Below, one piece after another: positions 8,754 to 18,104 of a stretch of DNA of 64,000 nt. The stretch is from JAGQPD01 sp020426865. Lineage in GTDB: Bacteria > Planctomycetota > Planctomycetia > Pirellulales > Pirellulaceae. A program made the position numbers and the translations under genes. The notes beneath the pieces are model-generated. The model was not told the origin of the DNA. It saw nothing but the letters and a program-made list of their open reading frames with translations, and ran no database searches. The DNA lies in NCBI GenBank assembly GCA_041399065.1, contig JAWKTN010000001.1, forward strand, positions 1,488,001 through 1,552,000, read 5' to 3'. Within the stretch, counting starts at the first letter, position 1; each line of letters begins with the position of its first letter.

Positions 8754-10112
8754 TCATTTACGGATCGTGACACTTGCGCGGTGGGCTGTCAATTGTTCTT
8801 TCTCGGCCATGCGTCCAATGTCCGCGGCGATTTCCCCCAGGGCTTCCGCGGAATATTCAATGACGCTGGACGAACGGAGAAAATGGTTGGCCGACAGGCC
8901 GCTTGCCCATCGCGCGGTTCCGCTGGTCGGCAGCACGTGCGACGGACCGGCGGCATAGTCGCCTAGCGCAACCGGCGAGTAATTTCCTAGGAACGTCGCG
9001 CCGGCGTTGACGATCTTTTCGCACAACCGGTGCGCGTGCTCTGTGGCGATATGCAGGTGCTCAGGGGCAATCTCGTTCGTCAATTCACACGCTTCCTGTT
9101 CGTCGCGGCAGAGGATCAACGCTCCGTACGCCTCGAGGCTATGGACGGTAAGCTGGCAACGCGAAAGTTGCTGGACTTGGGCGTTCAGCTGCGTGACCGT
9201 CTGCTCGACGAGATCTTGGCTCCAGGAAATGAGGATACTCGCCCCGGGTGCGTGTTCGGCTTGGGCCAGCAGATCGGCCGCGGCAAAGTCGGCACGTGTT
9301 GAATCGTCGGCAATCACCACGACCTCGCTGGGGCCGGCAATCGAATCGATATCAACTTCGCCATAGACCTGCTTTTTCGCCAGTGCCACGAATAGATTTC
9401 CCGGACCTACGATCTTGTCGACTTTCGGCATCCCGTCCACGCCGTATGCCAAGGCAGCTACGGCTTGAGCGCCCCCCACGCGATACACTTCGTGGATCCC
9501 GAGTTCATAACAGACAGCCAGGATGTCTGGATTGTTCGCGCCGAAATTGGTGGGAGGAGCGACGACGGCCAACTGCTGGACTCCCGCAACCTGCGCGGGG
9601 ACGGCTGTCATCAAGACGGTCGATGGGTAAGCGGCGGCGCCGCCGGGAACACAAAGTCCGGCGCGTTGCAATGGTGTATAACGCTGGCGCAAGGTCACAT
9701 TGGGGGGCCGTTGAACCACGACATCTTGATGCAAGATCGCCGTCTGGAATTCGACGATGTTGCGGCGGATGCGGCGGATGGTCGCCAGAAATTCTGGATC
9801 GGCATTGTCGTGAGCGGCCCGCAAATCATGTTCGCTCACGCTAAGACTCGCAGCATCGACGGCTGCATGGTCCAACCGTTGTGTGTAGTTTAGCAGCGCG
9901 GCCAACCCCTGTTCGCGGACATCCTGGCAGATCCGCTGGACGACCTCGGCGGGCGTCAGCGGGGCCCCGAAGACCTCCATGGTCTTTTTGCGACCAGCTT
10001 CGCTGACGACATCGCCACGCGGACTTAGTTGCTGGCGAAGCCGCTGCAGGACCACACTTACGTTGTCGTGCCGGGTATCGAAGCGTTGGATGTTCAAGTT
10101 GGGGGTATTCAT
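8754..10112 (-). CDS. hisD: Histidinol dehydrogenase
   Basis: HisD carries out the last two steps of histidine synthesis, NAD-dependent oxidation of histidinol to histidine through the aldehyde. Visible family motifs are CVPGGAAAYPSTVLM, RVGGAQAVAALAYG, DKIVGPGNLFVALAKK, IAGPSEVVVIAD, DLLAQAEH and the C-terminal YSPVALGDYAAGPSHVLPT. Length is about 452 aa from the ATG at 10112 (MNTPNLNIQRFD); the frame is open 14 codons further upstream. It is the first gene of the minus-strand hisDCB run. I saw no histidine-rich leader peptide upstream. Confidence 0.96.
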   Translation of the reverse strand: MNTPNLNIQRFDTRHDNVSVVLQRLRQQLSPRGDVVSEAGRKKTMEVFGAPLTPAEVVQRICQDVREQGLAALLNYTQRLDHAAVDAASLSVSEHDLRAAHDNADPEFLATIRRIRRNIVEFQTAILHQDVVVQRPPNVTLRQRYTPLQRAGLCVPGGAAAYPSTVLMTAVPAQVAGVQQLAVVAPPTNFGANNPDILAVCYELGIHEVYRVGGAQAVAALAYGVDGMPKVDKIVGPGNLFVALAKKQVYGEVDIDSIAGPSEVVVIADDSTRADFAAADLLAQAEHAPGASILISWSQDLVEQTVTQLNAQVQQLSRCQLTVHSLEAYGALILCRDEQEACELTNEIAPEHLHIATEHAHRLCEKIVNAGATFLGNYSPVALGDYAAGPSHVLPTSGTARWASGLSANHFLRSSSVIEYSAEALGEIAADIGRMAEKEQLTAHRASVTIRK

Positions 10113-10283
10113 TTTCGGTTCGAGTTGGCTAGCTGATTGCGGCGGTTCCTTCAAAGCCGTTCCGCGGAGAATGCAGAGTGCTGGCGAGGCATTACGGGCG
10201 GCAAAGGAGACGTGACCATGCTAATATTGTGTTCGGATCCGGACAATTCGAATAGCCCACCGCCGTTGGGTGGGGGGCAAGAT

Positions 10284-10324
10284 CGACACAACCAACTCGA
10301 CACAACCAACTCGACACGACCAAA
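10284..10324. repeat. 14-bp tandem repeat before the threonine aldolase gene
   Basis: CGACACAACCAACT occurs twice exactly (10284-10297 and 10298-10311), with a degenerate third copy. It lies in the divergent spacer between hisD and the aldolase gene. Confidence 0.8.
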
Positions 10325-10350
10325 CCGACAAGAATCAGGTGATTCGAAAT

Positions 10351-11409
10351 ATGGACTCATTGCCGCCGATACAAATCGATCTGCGTAGTGACACGGTAAC
10401 TCGCCCGACTCCGGCAATGCGTGAAGCGATGTCGGCCGCCGAGGTGGGGGATGCGGTGATTGATACCGACCCCACGGTCGATCGATTGGAGCGAAAAATT
10501 GCTAGGATGTTGGGGAAAGAGGCGGCGGTGTTTATGCCATCGGGCACGATGACCAATCAAATCGCCGTGCGGATTCACTGTAAGCCCGGGGATGAGTTTC
10601 TATGTGAAGAAAACTGCCACATTTTCAATTACGAACAAGGTGCCTTTGCTCAGCTCAGCGGTGTGGTGGCTCGAACAATTGCCGGGGACCATGGTGTGAT
10701 CGACCCCGACCAATTGGTGGGAAAGGCCCGCATGGGTGGCGATCATACCGTACATACTCGGCTGTTGTGCTTGGAGAATACGCACAACCGGGCTGCGGGA
10801 CGAGTGCAACCGATCGACAACGTTCGCAAACTATGCGGGTGGGCGCACGAGCACGGGATGCGTACCCATCTGGATGGCGCGCGATTGTTCAATGCCGTGG
10901 TGGCGGCGGGGGTTGCGGCGGAGCAGTGGTGCCAGCCATTTGACACGGTGAGCGTTTGTTTCAGCAAAGGGTTGGGGGCGCCGGTCGGTTCGGCTTTAGT
11001 AGGACCCGCGCCGATGATGGAGGAGGCCCGTCGCCATCGAAAGTTGTTTGGTGGTGGGATGCGGCAGGCGGGCATCCTGGCGGCGGGGGCGATCTATGCG
11101 CTCGATCATCATCTTGAACGGCTGGCGGAGGATCATCAATTGGCCCAACGCCTGGCCGATGGTCTGGCCCGCATACCCGGGATTCGTTTGCACGGCGACG
11201 TGATCGAATCGAACATGGTCATCTTTCATGTGAATGAACGATTTGGGGCCGCGCAGGATGTGATCCAATTTCTGCGACGGCAGCAGATCGGTGCGTTGGC
11301 GATCTCGACTCAGGCCATTAGACTAGTGACTCACCTGGACGTCTCGTCATCTGATTGCGATGCAGCAATTTCCGCGATTGAGCAGTTCTCGGCGCAAAAA
11401 CGGGTATGA
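10351..11409 (+). CDS. ltaE: Low-specificity L-threonine aldolase family protein
   Basis: A PLP-dependent beta-eliminating lyase-family enzyme expected to cleave L-threonine/allo-threonine to glycine and acetaldehyde. Family motifs are IDLRSDTVTRPTPAMREAM at the N-terminus, FMPSGTMTNQIA, CLENTHN, HLDGARLFNA and the PLP-lysine segment CFSKGLGAPVGSALVG. The 352-aa length is typical. The ATG at 10351 matches the usual start (few residues before IDLRSDT). The open frame runs to GTG 10270 through tandem-repeat sequence, which I exclude. Its stop lies 46 bases before the pseudokinase gene. Confidence 0.92.
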   Translation: MDSLPPIQIDLRSDTVTRPTPAMREAMSAAEVGDAVIDTDPTVDRLERKIARMLGKEAAVFMPSGTMTNQIAVRIHCKPGDEFLCEENCHIFNYEQGAFAQLSGVVARTIAGDHGVIDPDQLVGKARMGGDHTVHTRLLCLENTHNRAAGRVQPIDNVRKLCGWAHEHGMRTHLDGARLFNAVVAAGVAAEQWCQPFDTVSVCFSKGLGAPVGSALVGPAPMMEEARRHRKLFGGGMRQAGILAAGAIYALDHHLERLAEDHQLAQRLADGLARIPGIRLHGDVIESNMVIFHVNERFGAAQDVIQFLRRQQIGALAISTQAIRLVTHLDVSSSDCDAAISAIEQFSAQKRV

Positions 11410-11455
11410 TTGGCTAAAATGGAGAGGTCCTGTCCGGCCCGGTTCGTGCGAGCTT

Positions 11456-14368
11456 ATGTCGATTTCGATTGCTGATTTTTGGAAGTTATTGGATCAAAGC
11501 CAACTGCATTCGCCCGCGCAGTTGCGACGTCTGCAGGACCAATTCCATCGGGTGCGGGGCGCTGCCAACCAGGCCAATTCCGTGGCGTTGGCAGAATGGT
11601 TGATTGATCAAAAGATGCTGACTCGCTACCACGCGAGGTTGTTGCTGAAGGGGAAACCTGGGCCTTTCGTCTATGGCGCGTACAAAGTGATGGACCGTTT
11701 CGTCAGCGGCCCGTTAGCTGGCCGCTTTCGCGGAATCCATGTGCCGACTCGGCACCCCGTAACGCTTGACTTTCTCACCGGTGCCGATCTCGCACCTCCG
11801 GCATCGTGGCCGCAGGTGCAGCAGTGGGCGGCGCGTCATTGCACGATATCGCATCCGCACTTGATGGATTGCTACGAGATCGTGGATCTCGGACCGCACA
11901 AATTCGTCGCCGGTGCTCTGGCACCAGGCCGATTGGTTTATCTCGCGTTGCCCGAATCGGGCCAGTTGCCAATGCCGGAGGCGTGTCATATTGTTTGTCA
12001 GTTGGCGCTGGGCTTGGGGCAATTGCACGAAGCAGGGTTATGTTATGGCGACGTCTGTTTGGAACATGCGTGGGCGATGTCCGAACAGGACTTTGCCTGG
12101 TTGCGATTCCCATGGCGAATTCCACAAACGATCGTCTGGTCCACGCGTAACCAGGACGAGCGACTCCTGCAACTGGCTGACTATGCCGCTCCGGAAATGG
12201 ATCGGCCGGGACAGTGCCCCAATGACCTGACCGATATCTACGGGTTGGGATGTGTGCTGTATCGATTGCTGGCCGGCGATGTCCCGTTTGCCGGCGGTGG
12301 GGTAACAGAAAAAAGGCGCAGGCATGCCGGTGAGCCGATTCAGCCACTCGATCGGTTAGTTGGCATTCCTCCGTCACTGGCACGGCTAGTGGCCACCATG
12401 ATGGCCAAAAACCCTGGCGTGCGCGTGAACTCGGCGCGACACATCGCCGAGCAACTGACCCCTTTGGCGGGGGAATCGTCGCGAAAGCCGGTTTCGGTCG
12501 TCGCGCTCACGAAGGACGCTTACCTCGCATTTCTCGCCGCGCCAAAAAACCCGCCTTCGCCCCAATCAACGGCGCCCCAATCAACGGCGCCCCAGTCAAC
12601 GGCGCCCCAATCGACGGCGAGCGGTCAATCGGCCAATGCGGACTCTGGCGTCGGGGAAATGGTCGTGGCCCCTTCGGTGGTGTCGACACGCGTCGCGCCG
12701 ACGAAAACGAATCGCCGCCAGACGACGCGTCTGATTGTGGGTGCCACGGTTGTGGCTGCAATCGTCGTGGGGACACTGCTCGTCGTGATGCGGCCGGATG
12801 TTCAGCCGGCTCACGGTCCTGACAGCGATTCCGATCCCATCGCGGCGGGCCAAGGCAGCCACGACGGTGCTGACTCCAGCGGCCGGAATTCTGTGCCGTC
12901 AGCGACGGCCGATGCGACAGTAAACGCTGGGTGGGTCCCGGATGATGGCCAATCGCTATGGCGGTCCCCCACAGCGGGCCGTGCCATCGTGTTGCGCTAT
13001 GTGCCCCGTGGCGGTCAGGCATTTGCCGTGCTGCGACTCCATCAAATGCTGGAGGACTCCGAAGGCGAGCGAATGCTGCGGGCATTTGGGCCAGATTTCT
13101 TGCGACTAGTCGCTGAATGGCAGTCAGCAGCAGGAGTGACGCTGGACGAATTAGAGTGTTTGACGATGGTGTTTTTGCCGCGCGACAATCAATTGCCGGA
13201 ATTGTATTTTGTCGCCCAGTTACCCTCTCCCACCGACCTGTTGCAACGGTGGGAGGAGCCGGCCGCTGTGACACTCGGTAGTTGCAATGCGTATCATCGG
13301 AATGGATGGACCTTAAGTGTTCCGGCCGACAGTGACGGAAGTGTGTTTGTAATGGGTTCGGACGACACCGTTCGTGAAGCGATGGAATTGCGCGGTGCGG
13401 CGCCGCCATTGCGACGGGAACTCGAACAGTTGCGGATGTCGACCGATGACCAGCGGCTGGTCAACGTTTTGCTGGCGCCCAACTTTTTGTTTTCCGATGG
13501 TGGCAGACTGCTTCAGGGACCATACGCACAATTGTTGCCGCCGCTGAAAAACTTGTTTGGCGACCATACTCGCGGTGCCGCCGTTGGACTGCATTTCGAC
13601 CAAGGACGAGAGCTCTACCTGGAATTGCGGATGGACGGAGCCATCGATGAGCCTCCGACTCAATTGTCCCATGCGTTGGAGGAATACCTGCGGCGCTTGC
13701 CGGTGGATGTTGAGTCGTTTCTTGTGTCACGTGGAGCCATTGATCCATACTGGCAGGAACTGGCATTGAAGTTCGACAATATGGTTGAATTTGTCTGCCG
13801 GAATGTCCGAGTTGGCGTTGAGGGCCGCGAAGTCGTTGCCAATGTGTCGCTGCCCAAAGCAGCTGGACACAACCTGGTACTGGGCACTGAATTGGCGCTC
13901 GCGTCCCACCGCTCCGCTTCCATCGCCGAGCAACCAGTTACACCGCCGCCGTCGCTCCGTATCGAAGAAATTCTCCAGACGAATGTGACGTTGTCGTTTC
14001 CGCAACAGTCGCTCGAGTTTGCGATGCAGGACTTGACGGCGGCGGTCCACGCCGCATTGGGGGATGCCAGCGAAGCGTTCCAGGTCGTGATCGTGGGGAA
14101 AGACCTGCAGGCCGAAGGGATTACCCGCAACCAGCAGATTCGCGACTTTAGGTCCGAACAAGAAACCGTCGCGAGTATCCTGACGAAACTGGTCATGCGC
14201 GCCAACCCGGTCACGACCGTCACCGACCCGGCCGTAAGCGATCAAAAGCTGATTTGGGTCACCGGCCCGTCGCCGAATGAGCCGCAAAATCCGGTTGTAC
14301 TGATTACGACCCGCAAAGCAGCCAGCGAAAATGGCTATTCGTTGCCCCAACCCTTTCGTTCTCAGTAG
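11456..14368 (+). CDS. Membrane-anchored pseudokinase (Ser/Thr kinase-like)
   Basis: A 970-aa protein. Residues 1-80 form the planctomycete module that precedes kinase domains (ending MLTRYHARLLLKGKPGPFVY, like the region before the kinase at 48088). A kinase-like domain follows, but key residues are lost: the VAIK lysine is Asp (VTLDFL), HRDxKxxN is replaced by YGDVCLEHA, and DFG reads DFA. Structural landmarks remain: YAAPE, and DIYGLGCVLYRLLAG. Four PQSTA repeats and a transmembrane helix (TRLIVGATVVAAIVVGTLLVVM) follow, then a large C-terminal domain of unknown type. Catalysis is unlikely; a scaffold or sensor role is inferred. It is followed by a second membrane protein (14524). Confidence 0.8.
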   Translation: MSISIADFWKLLDQSQLHSPAQLRRLQDQFHRVRGAANQANSVALAEWLIDQKMLTRYHARLLLKGKPGPFVYGAYKVMDRFVSGPLAGRFRGIHVPTRHPVTLDFLTGADLAPPASWPQVQQWAARHCTISHPHLMDCYEIVDLGPHKFVAGALAPGRLVYLALPESGQLPMPEACHIVCQLALGLGQLHEAGLCYGDVCLEHAWAMSEQDFAWLRFPWRIPQTIVWSTRNQDERLLQLADYAAPEMDRPGQCPNDLTDIYGLGCVLYRLLAGDVPFAGGGVTEKRRRHAGEPIQPLDRLVGIPPSLARLVATMMAKNPGVRVNSARHIAEQLTPLAGESSRKPVSVVALTKDAYLAFLAAPKNPPSPQSTAPQSTAPQSTAPQSTASGQSANADSGVGEMVVAPSVVSTRVAPTKTNRRQTTRLIVGATVVAAIVVGTLLVVMRPDVQPAHGPDSDSDPIAAGQGSHDGADSSGRNSVPSATADATVNAGWVPDDGQSLWRSPTAGRAIVLRYVPRGGQAFAVLRLHQMLEDSEGERMLRAFGPDFLRLVAEWQSAAGVTLDELECLTMVFLPRDNQLPELYFVAQLPSPTDLLQRWEEPAAVTLGSCNAYHRNGWTLSVPADSDGSVFVMGSDDTVREAMELRGAAPPLRRELEQLRMSTDDQRLVNVLLAPNFLFSDGGRLLQGPYAQLLPPLKNLFGDHTRGAAVGLHFDQGRELYLELRMDGAIDEPPTQLSHALEEYLRRLPVDVESFLVSRGAIDPYWQELALKFDNMVEFVCRNVRVGVEGREVVANVSLPKAAGHNLVLGTELALASHRSASIAEQPVTPPPSLRIEEILQTNVTLSFPQQSLEFAMQDLTAAVHAALGDASEAFQVVIVGKDLQAEGITRNQQIRDFRSEQETVASILTKLVMRANPVTTVTDPAVSDQKLIWVTGPSPNEPQNPVVLITTRKAASENGYSLPQPFRSQ
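12559..12618 (+). repeat. 15-bp in-frame tandem repeat (PQSTA linker)
   Basis: Four copies of GCCCCAATCAACGGC, two exact and two with one substitution each, encode the PQSTA x4 juxtamembrane linker of the pseudokinase. Confidence 0.9.
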
Positions 14369-14382
14369 AATAGAAGTGTTCG

Positions 14383-14462
14383 ACGGCTGTCCCAGCCAAT
14401 AGTTCCACGGCTGTCCCAGCCGTCCTTTCGAATATACACGCTCGTCCCAGCGGTCCGTCCGA
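14383..14462. repeat. REP-like hairpin cluster (ACGGCTGTCCCAGCCGT)
   Basis: Three related units lie between two genes: ACGGCTGTCCCAGCC at 14383-14397, a perfect hairpin ACGGCT-GTCCC-AGCCGT at 14407-14423, and a degenerate CTCGTCCCAGCGGTCCG near 14442. The same hairpin family occurs at 6983-7000. Confidence 0.65.
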
Positions 14463-14523
14463 ACATAACCACCAACACAACCCAGCCGGCAACCGCTGGA
14501 CAACTCAAGGAAATCCAAGCGTC

Positions 14524-16632
14524 GTGGACCCCTTTACGATCACATGCACGACCTGCCAGACGCGGCTGCGAGTCAAGAGCGCAGCGGCGATTGGGAAGAT
14601 TCTAGGGTGTCCCAAATGTGGTAGCATGAACATGGTCACGCCCCCCACGACGGATAACGTTTCTGTGGGCTCCTCGTTTGATCACGTTTCGTCGATCTTT
14701 GGTCCGGAAGACGACCAGGGCACCATGGGGAACTCTCGCAGCTCGGAATCAATCAGTTCGACGGAAGAGACATTCAATCTTGGGCCAGCTGGCGATGTGT
14801 TATCCAGTGAAGTGGTGTCGCGCGAGGCCGTGTCGGCGATCGATCCGCCGTTGCTTCCATCCGATCAATGGGTTAGCCCACGTTCGATCTTCATGCGGCG
14901 AGTCGGATGGACGTTAGGGTCGGTTGCGGCCGGCGCCGCGGTGGCCGTGTGTGGATTCGCCTGGATCTACTCCCATAGCGCCGACACGACAAACGCCGAC
15001 ACGACAAACGCCGTCACGACAAACGCCGACACGACAGACGCCGTCCCGACAAACGATGTGAGAACCACGCGTCTGCGGCCCGTACTTCCTCAGGAGACGC
15101 CGCAATTTCCGCCGGATGACGCGGAAATGGACGATCGGGCGACGTTGGATGTTCGCGACAACGGTGTCGAAGAGCTACCGACGGTAGCGATTGGATTGGA
15201 GGCAGGTGGGGAGTCGGTCACGGCATTGGATCCCCCACAACCGAATGAGCCGACCGTGGATGTTGAAGGGGAGGAGCCGGTTCCTAGTGACGCGGACGCG
15301 CCTATAGCGTCTGGAAGCGATTCGCAGACGGTTGACAATTTCAGCAAGTTCGTTGATGTGTGGAATGTTGTTGATCCTGTCGGCACTCAACCGGAAGAGA
15401 ACCCGGCCGCGGAGGCCCCGCATCCTGAGGATCAAGGAATTGCTTCGACGGGATCGGTCGACCAGAACTCCGTCGATTCGGTCGGCAACGGGGAGGATTC
15501 GGCAGTGGTTTCCGGGCCGACCAAGGGACCGCTCCCCGATGTGGATGTCGCGGCGCGTTTGCAGGACCCGATTGATCGATTGGTCATCGCGCAGGACAAC
15601 GCCGTGACGTTTGCCAGCTTCGTACGGTTCTTCAGCCGGTTGACGACGATTCCGGTAACGGTCGATCCGGAGGCGCTGCAATTTGTCAATTTGTCGCCCG
15701 ATAAGAAGGTGACTGTTAATTTGAGCGATGGTACTGCCGCAGGACTGATGGAAGCGGTGTTGGCGGGTACGCATCTGTCCTACGTGATCCAGCAGGGGCA
15801 AGTGCGAATTACGCGTGGCAATTCGGGACAGATGCGAACGGCCACCTATGGCGTTGGCGACTTGCTGGAGGGAAACGACGAGGACAAGGCCGCTTTGCTG
15901 GCCCTGTTCAAACAGATGGTTGCCCCGGGGACGTGGAAAGACGATGGGGGATCGGGACGGTTGGAATGGTCCGACGGTAAGTTGGCGGTGACTCAATCCG
16001 AGGCAGCGCATTTTGAGACCCTCTTGTTGTGTGAAAAACTGCGGGTTGCCCGTGGCCTGTCGCCGCGCAGCCGGTACCCCGATAGCCTCTTTCGGTTGGA
16101 ACCGTTGGCCGAACAAGCGGGGCCGCTGTTGAACCAACTGGTATCGTTTCGGGCGTTGCGACCGCAGCCGTTTCGGGCGATCGTCGAGCGGATGGAAGAG
16201 GCCGGGAATTGCCGTATCTGGGTGGATTGGATGGCATTGGCCGAGGAGGGTTGGGGGCCGCTGACCGAGCAAAGTGTGGTATTGGAGCACCGCCGACTGG
16301 CCGACGCGCTGGCCGAACTTCTCGCCCCCATGGGGCTTACGTATCGAATAGTGGATAAGCGTACGCTTGAAATCACGACCCATGCGGCGGAATGGTTGCG
16401 GCCGCGGATTGAATTTTACCGGATTGAGGGAGGGGATGGGAGTCGCCCGGCGGCGGGGGCGTTGGTCGAGCACCTGCGGCAGGAGATTGAGGGCCAGTGG
16501 GGGGCCGAGCGAGCCGCGAAAGTTGCCAGCTTGGCGTACGACCCGGTCAGCCGCCTGCTGTTGGTGCGGGCGCCGCAATCGCAGCAGGAGTGGGTTGGAA
16601 AGCGCGTGCGAGACTTTGGATCGACACCTTAG
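14524..16632 (+). CDS. Membrane protein with N-terminal zinc ribbon
   Basis: A 702-aa protein from a GTG start. Residues 5-40 hold CTTC...CPKC, a small zinc ribbon of the MJ0042-like kind common at planctomycete N-termini. A transmembrane helix follows (WTLGSVAAGAAVAVCGFAWIY, about residues 128-148), then five ADTTN-type repeats and an acidic, low-complexity extracytoplasmic region. A C-terminal part (from about 340, VAARLQDPIDRLVIAQDNAV...) contains two regions that resemble each other in predicted alpha/beta pattern (NLSPDKKVTVNLSDGTA, TYRIVDKRTLEITTHA), reminiscent of secretin/TonB short N-domains; that comparison is tentative. The 155-base gap and same orientation suggest linkage to the pseudokinase. 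Confidence 0.7.
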   Translation: MDPFTITCTTCQTRLRVKSAAAIGKILGCPKCGSMNMVTPPTTDNVSVGSSFDHVSSIFGPEDDQGTMGNSRSSESISSTEETFNLGPAGDVLSSEVVSREAVSAIDPPLLPSDQWVSPRSIFMRRVGWTLGSVAAGAAVAVCGFAWIYSHSADTTNADTTNAVTTNADTTDAVPTNDVRTTRLRPVLPQETPQFPPDDAEMDDRATLDVRDNGVEELPTVAIGLEAGGESVTALDPPQPNEPTVDVEGEEPVPSDADAPIASGSDSQTVDNFSKFVDVWNVVDPVGTQPEENPAAEAPHPEDQGIASTGSVDQNSVDSVGNGEDSAVVSGPTKGPLPDVDVAARLQDPIDRLVIAQDNAVTFASFVRFFSRLTTIPVTVDPEALQFVNLSPDKKVTVNLSDGTAAGLMEAVLAGTHLSYVIQQGQVRITRGNSGQMRTATYGVGDLLEGNDEDKAALLALFKQMVAPGTWKDDGGSGRLEWSDGKLAVTQSEAAHFETLLLCEKLRVARGLSPRSRYPDSLFRLEPLAEQAGPLLNQLVSFRALRPQPFRAIVERMEEAGNCRIWVDWMALAEEGWGPLTEQSVVLEHRRLADALAELLAPMGLTYRIVDKRTLEITTHAAEWLRPRIEFYRIEGGDGSRPAAGALVEHLRQEIEGQWGAERAAKVASLAYDPVSRLLLVRAPQSQQEWVGKRVRDFGSTP
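14980..15054 (+). repeat. 15-bp in-frame tandem repeat (ADTTN linker)
   Basis: Five copies of a GCCGACACGACAAAC-type unit encode ADTTN/AVTTN repeats just after the transmembrane helix of the zinc-ribbon protein. Confidence 0.9.
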
Positions 16633-16711
16633 AGGGGGTCACATCCGCACAGCGACGTGGCAAGCCAACGGCACGATGTAAGCAAAATCACTTTGCATCT
16701 AACCCTTTTAC

Positions 16712-16740
16712 TTGACACAGCTTACGCACTCTTGTAGACT
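16712..16740 (+). promoter_or_regulatory. Sigma-70-like promoter for the DUF1559 gene
   Basis: TTGACA (16712-16717) and TAGACT (16735-16740) are separated by 17 bases, a perfect -35, optimal spacer and 4/6 -10. It would give a 5' leader of about 147 bases before the ATG at 16894; that leader contains a small GCTAGACG duplication. Confidence 0.5.
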
Positions 16741-16893
16741 GGCCTCCATCACGGGGGTTCTTGTATCTTATCCCGTACGGTCCTGTTGCCGATCATGCAG
16801 TCGGTCGATGCTGTTTGCTAGACGGTGTTTGCTAGACGACAACAGAGACGTGCGATTGATTTCCAGGTTTCTTAATTGGTGCGAGGTTCCATT

Positions 16894-17961
16894 ATGCAGA
16901 TGTTCGAGGGCGGCCGCTTGAAGAGCCGCGGGAGGAAGGCCCCGAGTAAAGCGTTCACGTTGGTGGAGCTATTGGTAGTGATTGCGATTATCGGGTTGCT
17001 CGTGGCGTTGCTATTACCAGCCGTCAATGCCGCGCGTGAGGCAGCACGCCGGACGCAATGCATCAATCAGCTTCGACAATTGGGGCTGGCTTCGATCAAT
17101 CATGCGGATACACATGGCAACTTCCCAACCGGTGGTTGGGGGTGGTGGTGGGTCGGCGATGCCGATCGCGGGTTCGGACCCGACCAGCCCGGCGGTTGGC
17201 TCTTCAATGTGTTGCCATTCGTGGAAGAGAACAACGGGCACGACCGTGTGAAAGATGGGAATCCCGACACGGCGAATCAGGTCCAGTTGGATGCTGCTCG
17301 AGATCTCTGCAAGTCGCCGATTGCCTTGATCAGTTGTCCATCGCGTCGATACAACGGCCAGTTTGGTTTCCCCAAGCCAACGGACGGCACGTTCATCGGT
17401 TACAACGCGTCTCGAAATCAGGACGGGGAGAACTTTGCGGCTCGCACCGACTACGCGATCAACTGCGGCGATCAAGCTAATAACGAATATGGTTCTTCGC
17501 AATGGCCGTCCAGCATCGCCGCGATGAAGACATTTCGTTTCACTGATCCGGCTGGCACGCTTACGGGCGTCAGTTTTTACCGGAGCGACGTGACAACTGC
17601 GGACATGGCTGGTGACGGGACGAGCAAGACGTATTTGATAGGTGAAAAGTACCTAAACCCCAACAACTATGAAACAGGATCGGATCCGGGTGACAACGAG
17701 ACCTGGAACACCGGTTACAATAACGACAATTTCCGCAATGCGTTTGACCCGCCGCTGCAGGACCGTGTTGGTTTTCAGTCGACAACTCGCTTTGGCAGCG
17801 TCCATGCCGCGGGTTTCAACATGGTCTTCTGCGATGGCCACGTGCAATTGGTCAACTATGACATCCATCCGATCAATCACAAACGGTTTGCCAACATCGA
17901 CGACGGTCTGCCGGTGTCGATGGACGAGGACCCGGTTGTTGGCACCGGTGGCGTCCGTTAA
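16894..17961 (+). CDS. DUF1559 family prepilin-like protein
   Basis: A 355-aa pseudopilin-like exported protein. The type IV prepilin signal is clear: a basic leader, KAFTLVELLVVIAIIGLLVA with the cleavage site before F and Glu at position +5, and LLLPAVNAAREAARRTQC. The C-terminus has the DUF1559 motif HAAGFNMVFCDGHVQLV. The family is expanded in planctomycetes; its function is not established, though assembly by type II secretion/type IV pilus-like machinery is implied. ATG 16894 is preceded by GAGG at 7 bases; a TTG at 16876 is less likely. The lipoprotein gene at 18105 lies just downstream, a common pairing. Confidence 0.92.
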   Translation: MQMFEGGRLKSRGRKAPSKAFTLVELLVVIAIIGLLVALLLPAVNAAREAARRTQCINQLRQLGLASINHADTHGNFPTGGWGWWWVGDADRGFGPDQPGGWLFNVLPFVEENNGHDRVKDGNPDTANQVQLDAARDLCKSPIALISCPSRRYNGQFGFPKPTDGTFIGYNASRNQDGENFAARTDYAINCGDQANNEYGSSQWPSSIAAMKTFRFTDPAGTLTGVSFYRSDVTTADMAGDGTSKTYLIGEKYLNPNNYETGSDPGDNETWNTGYNNDNFRNAFDPPLQDRVGFQSTTRFGSVHAAGFNMVFCDGHVQLVNYDIHPINHKRFANIDDGLPVSMDEDPVVGTGGVR

Positions 17962-18104
17962 CGAGGTCGTCGGATCTGTCGTATCGATGATGGTTCGATC
18001 ACATGATGGCCGCATCTTTGCCGTCGGCAGGGGTGCGGTCATGGTGATTTAGGCTCTGAGTTTTTCGTCCGCGAAAGACGGTTCAAAAGAGGAAAGGAGA
18101 CGGC

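Noticed and set aside
10113..10350. Histidine attenuator upstream of hisD
   Set aside because: No run of His codons in any short minus-strand frame and no terminator hairpin before the hisD start.
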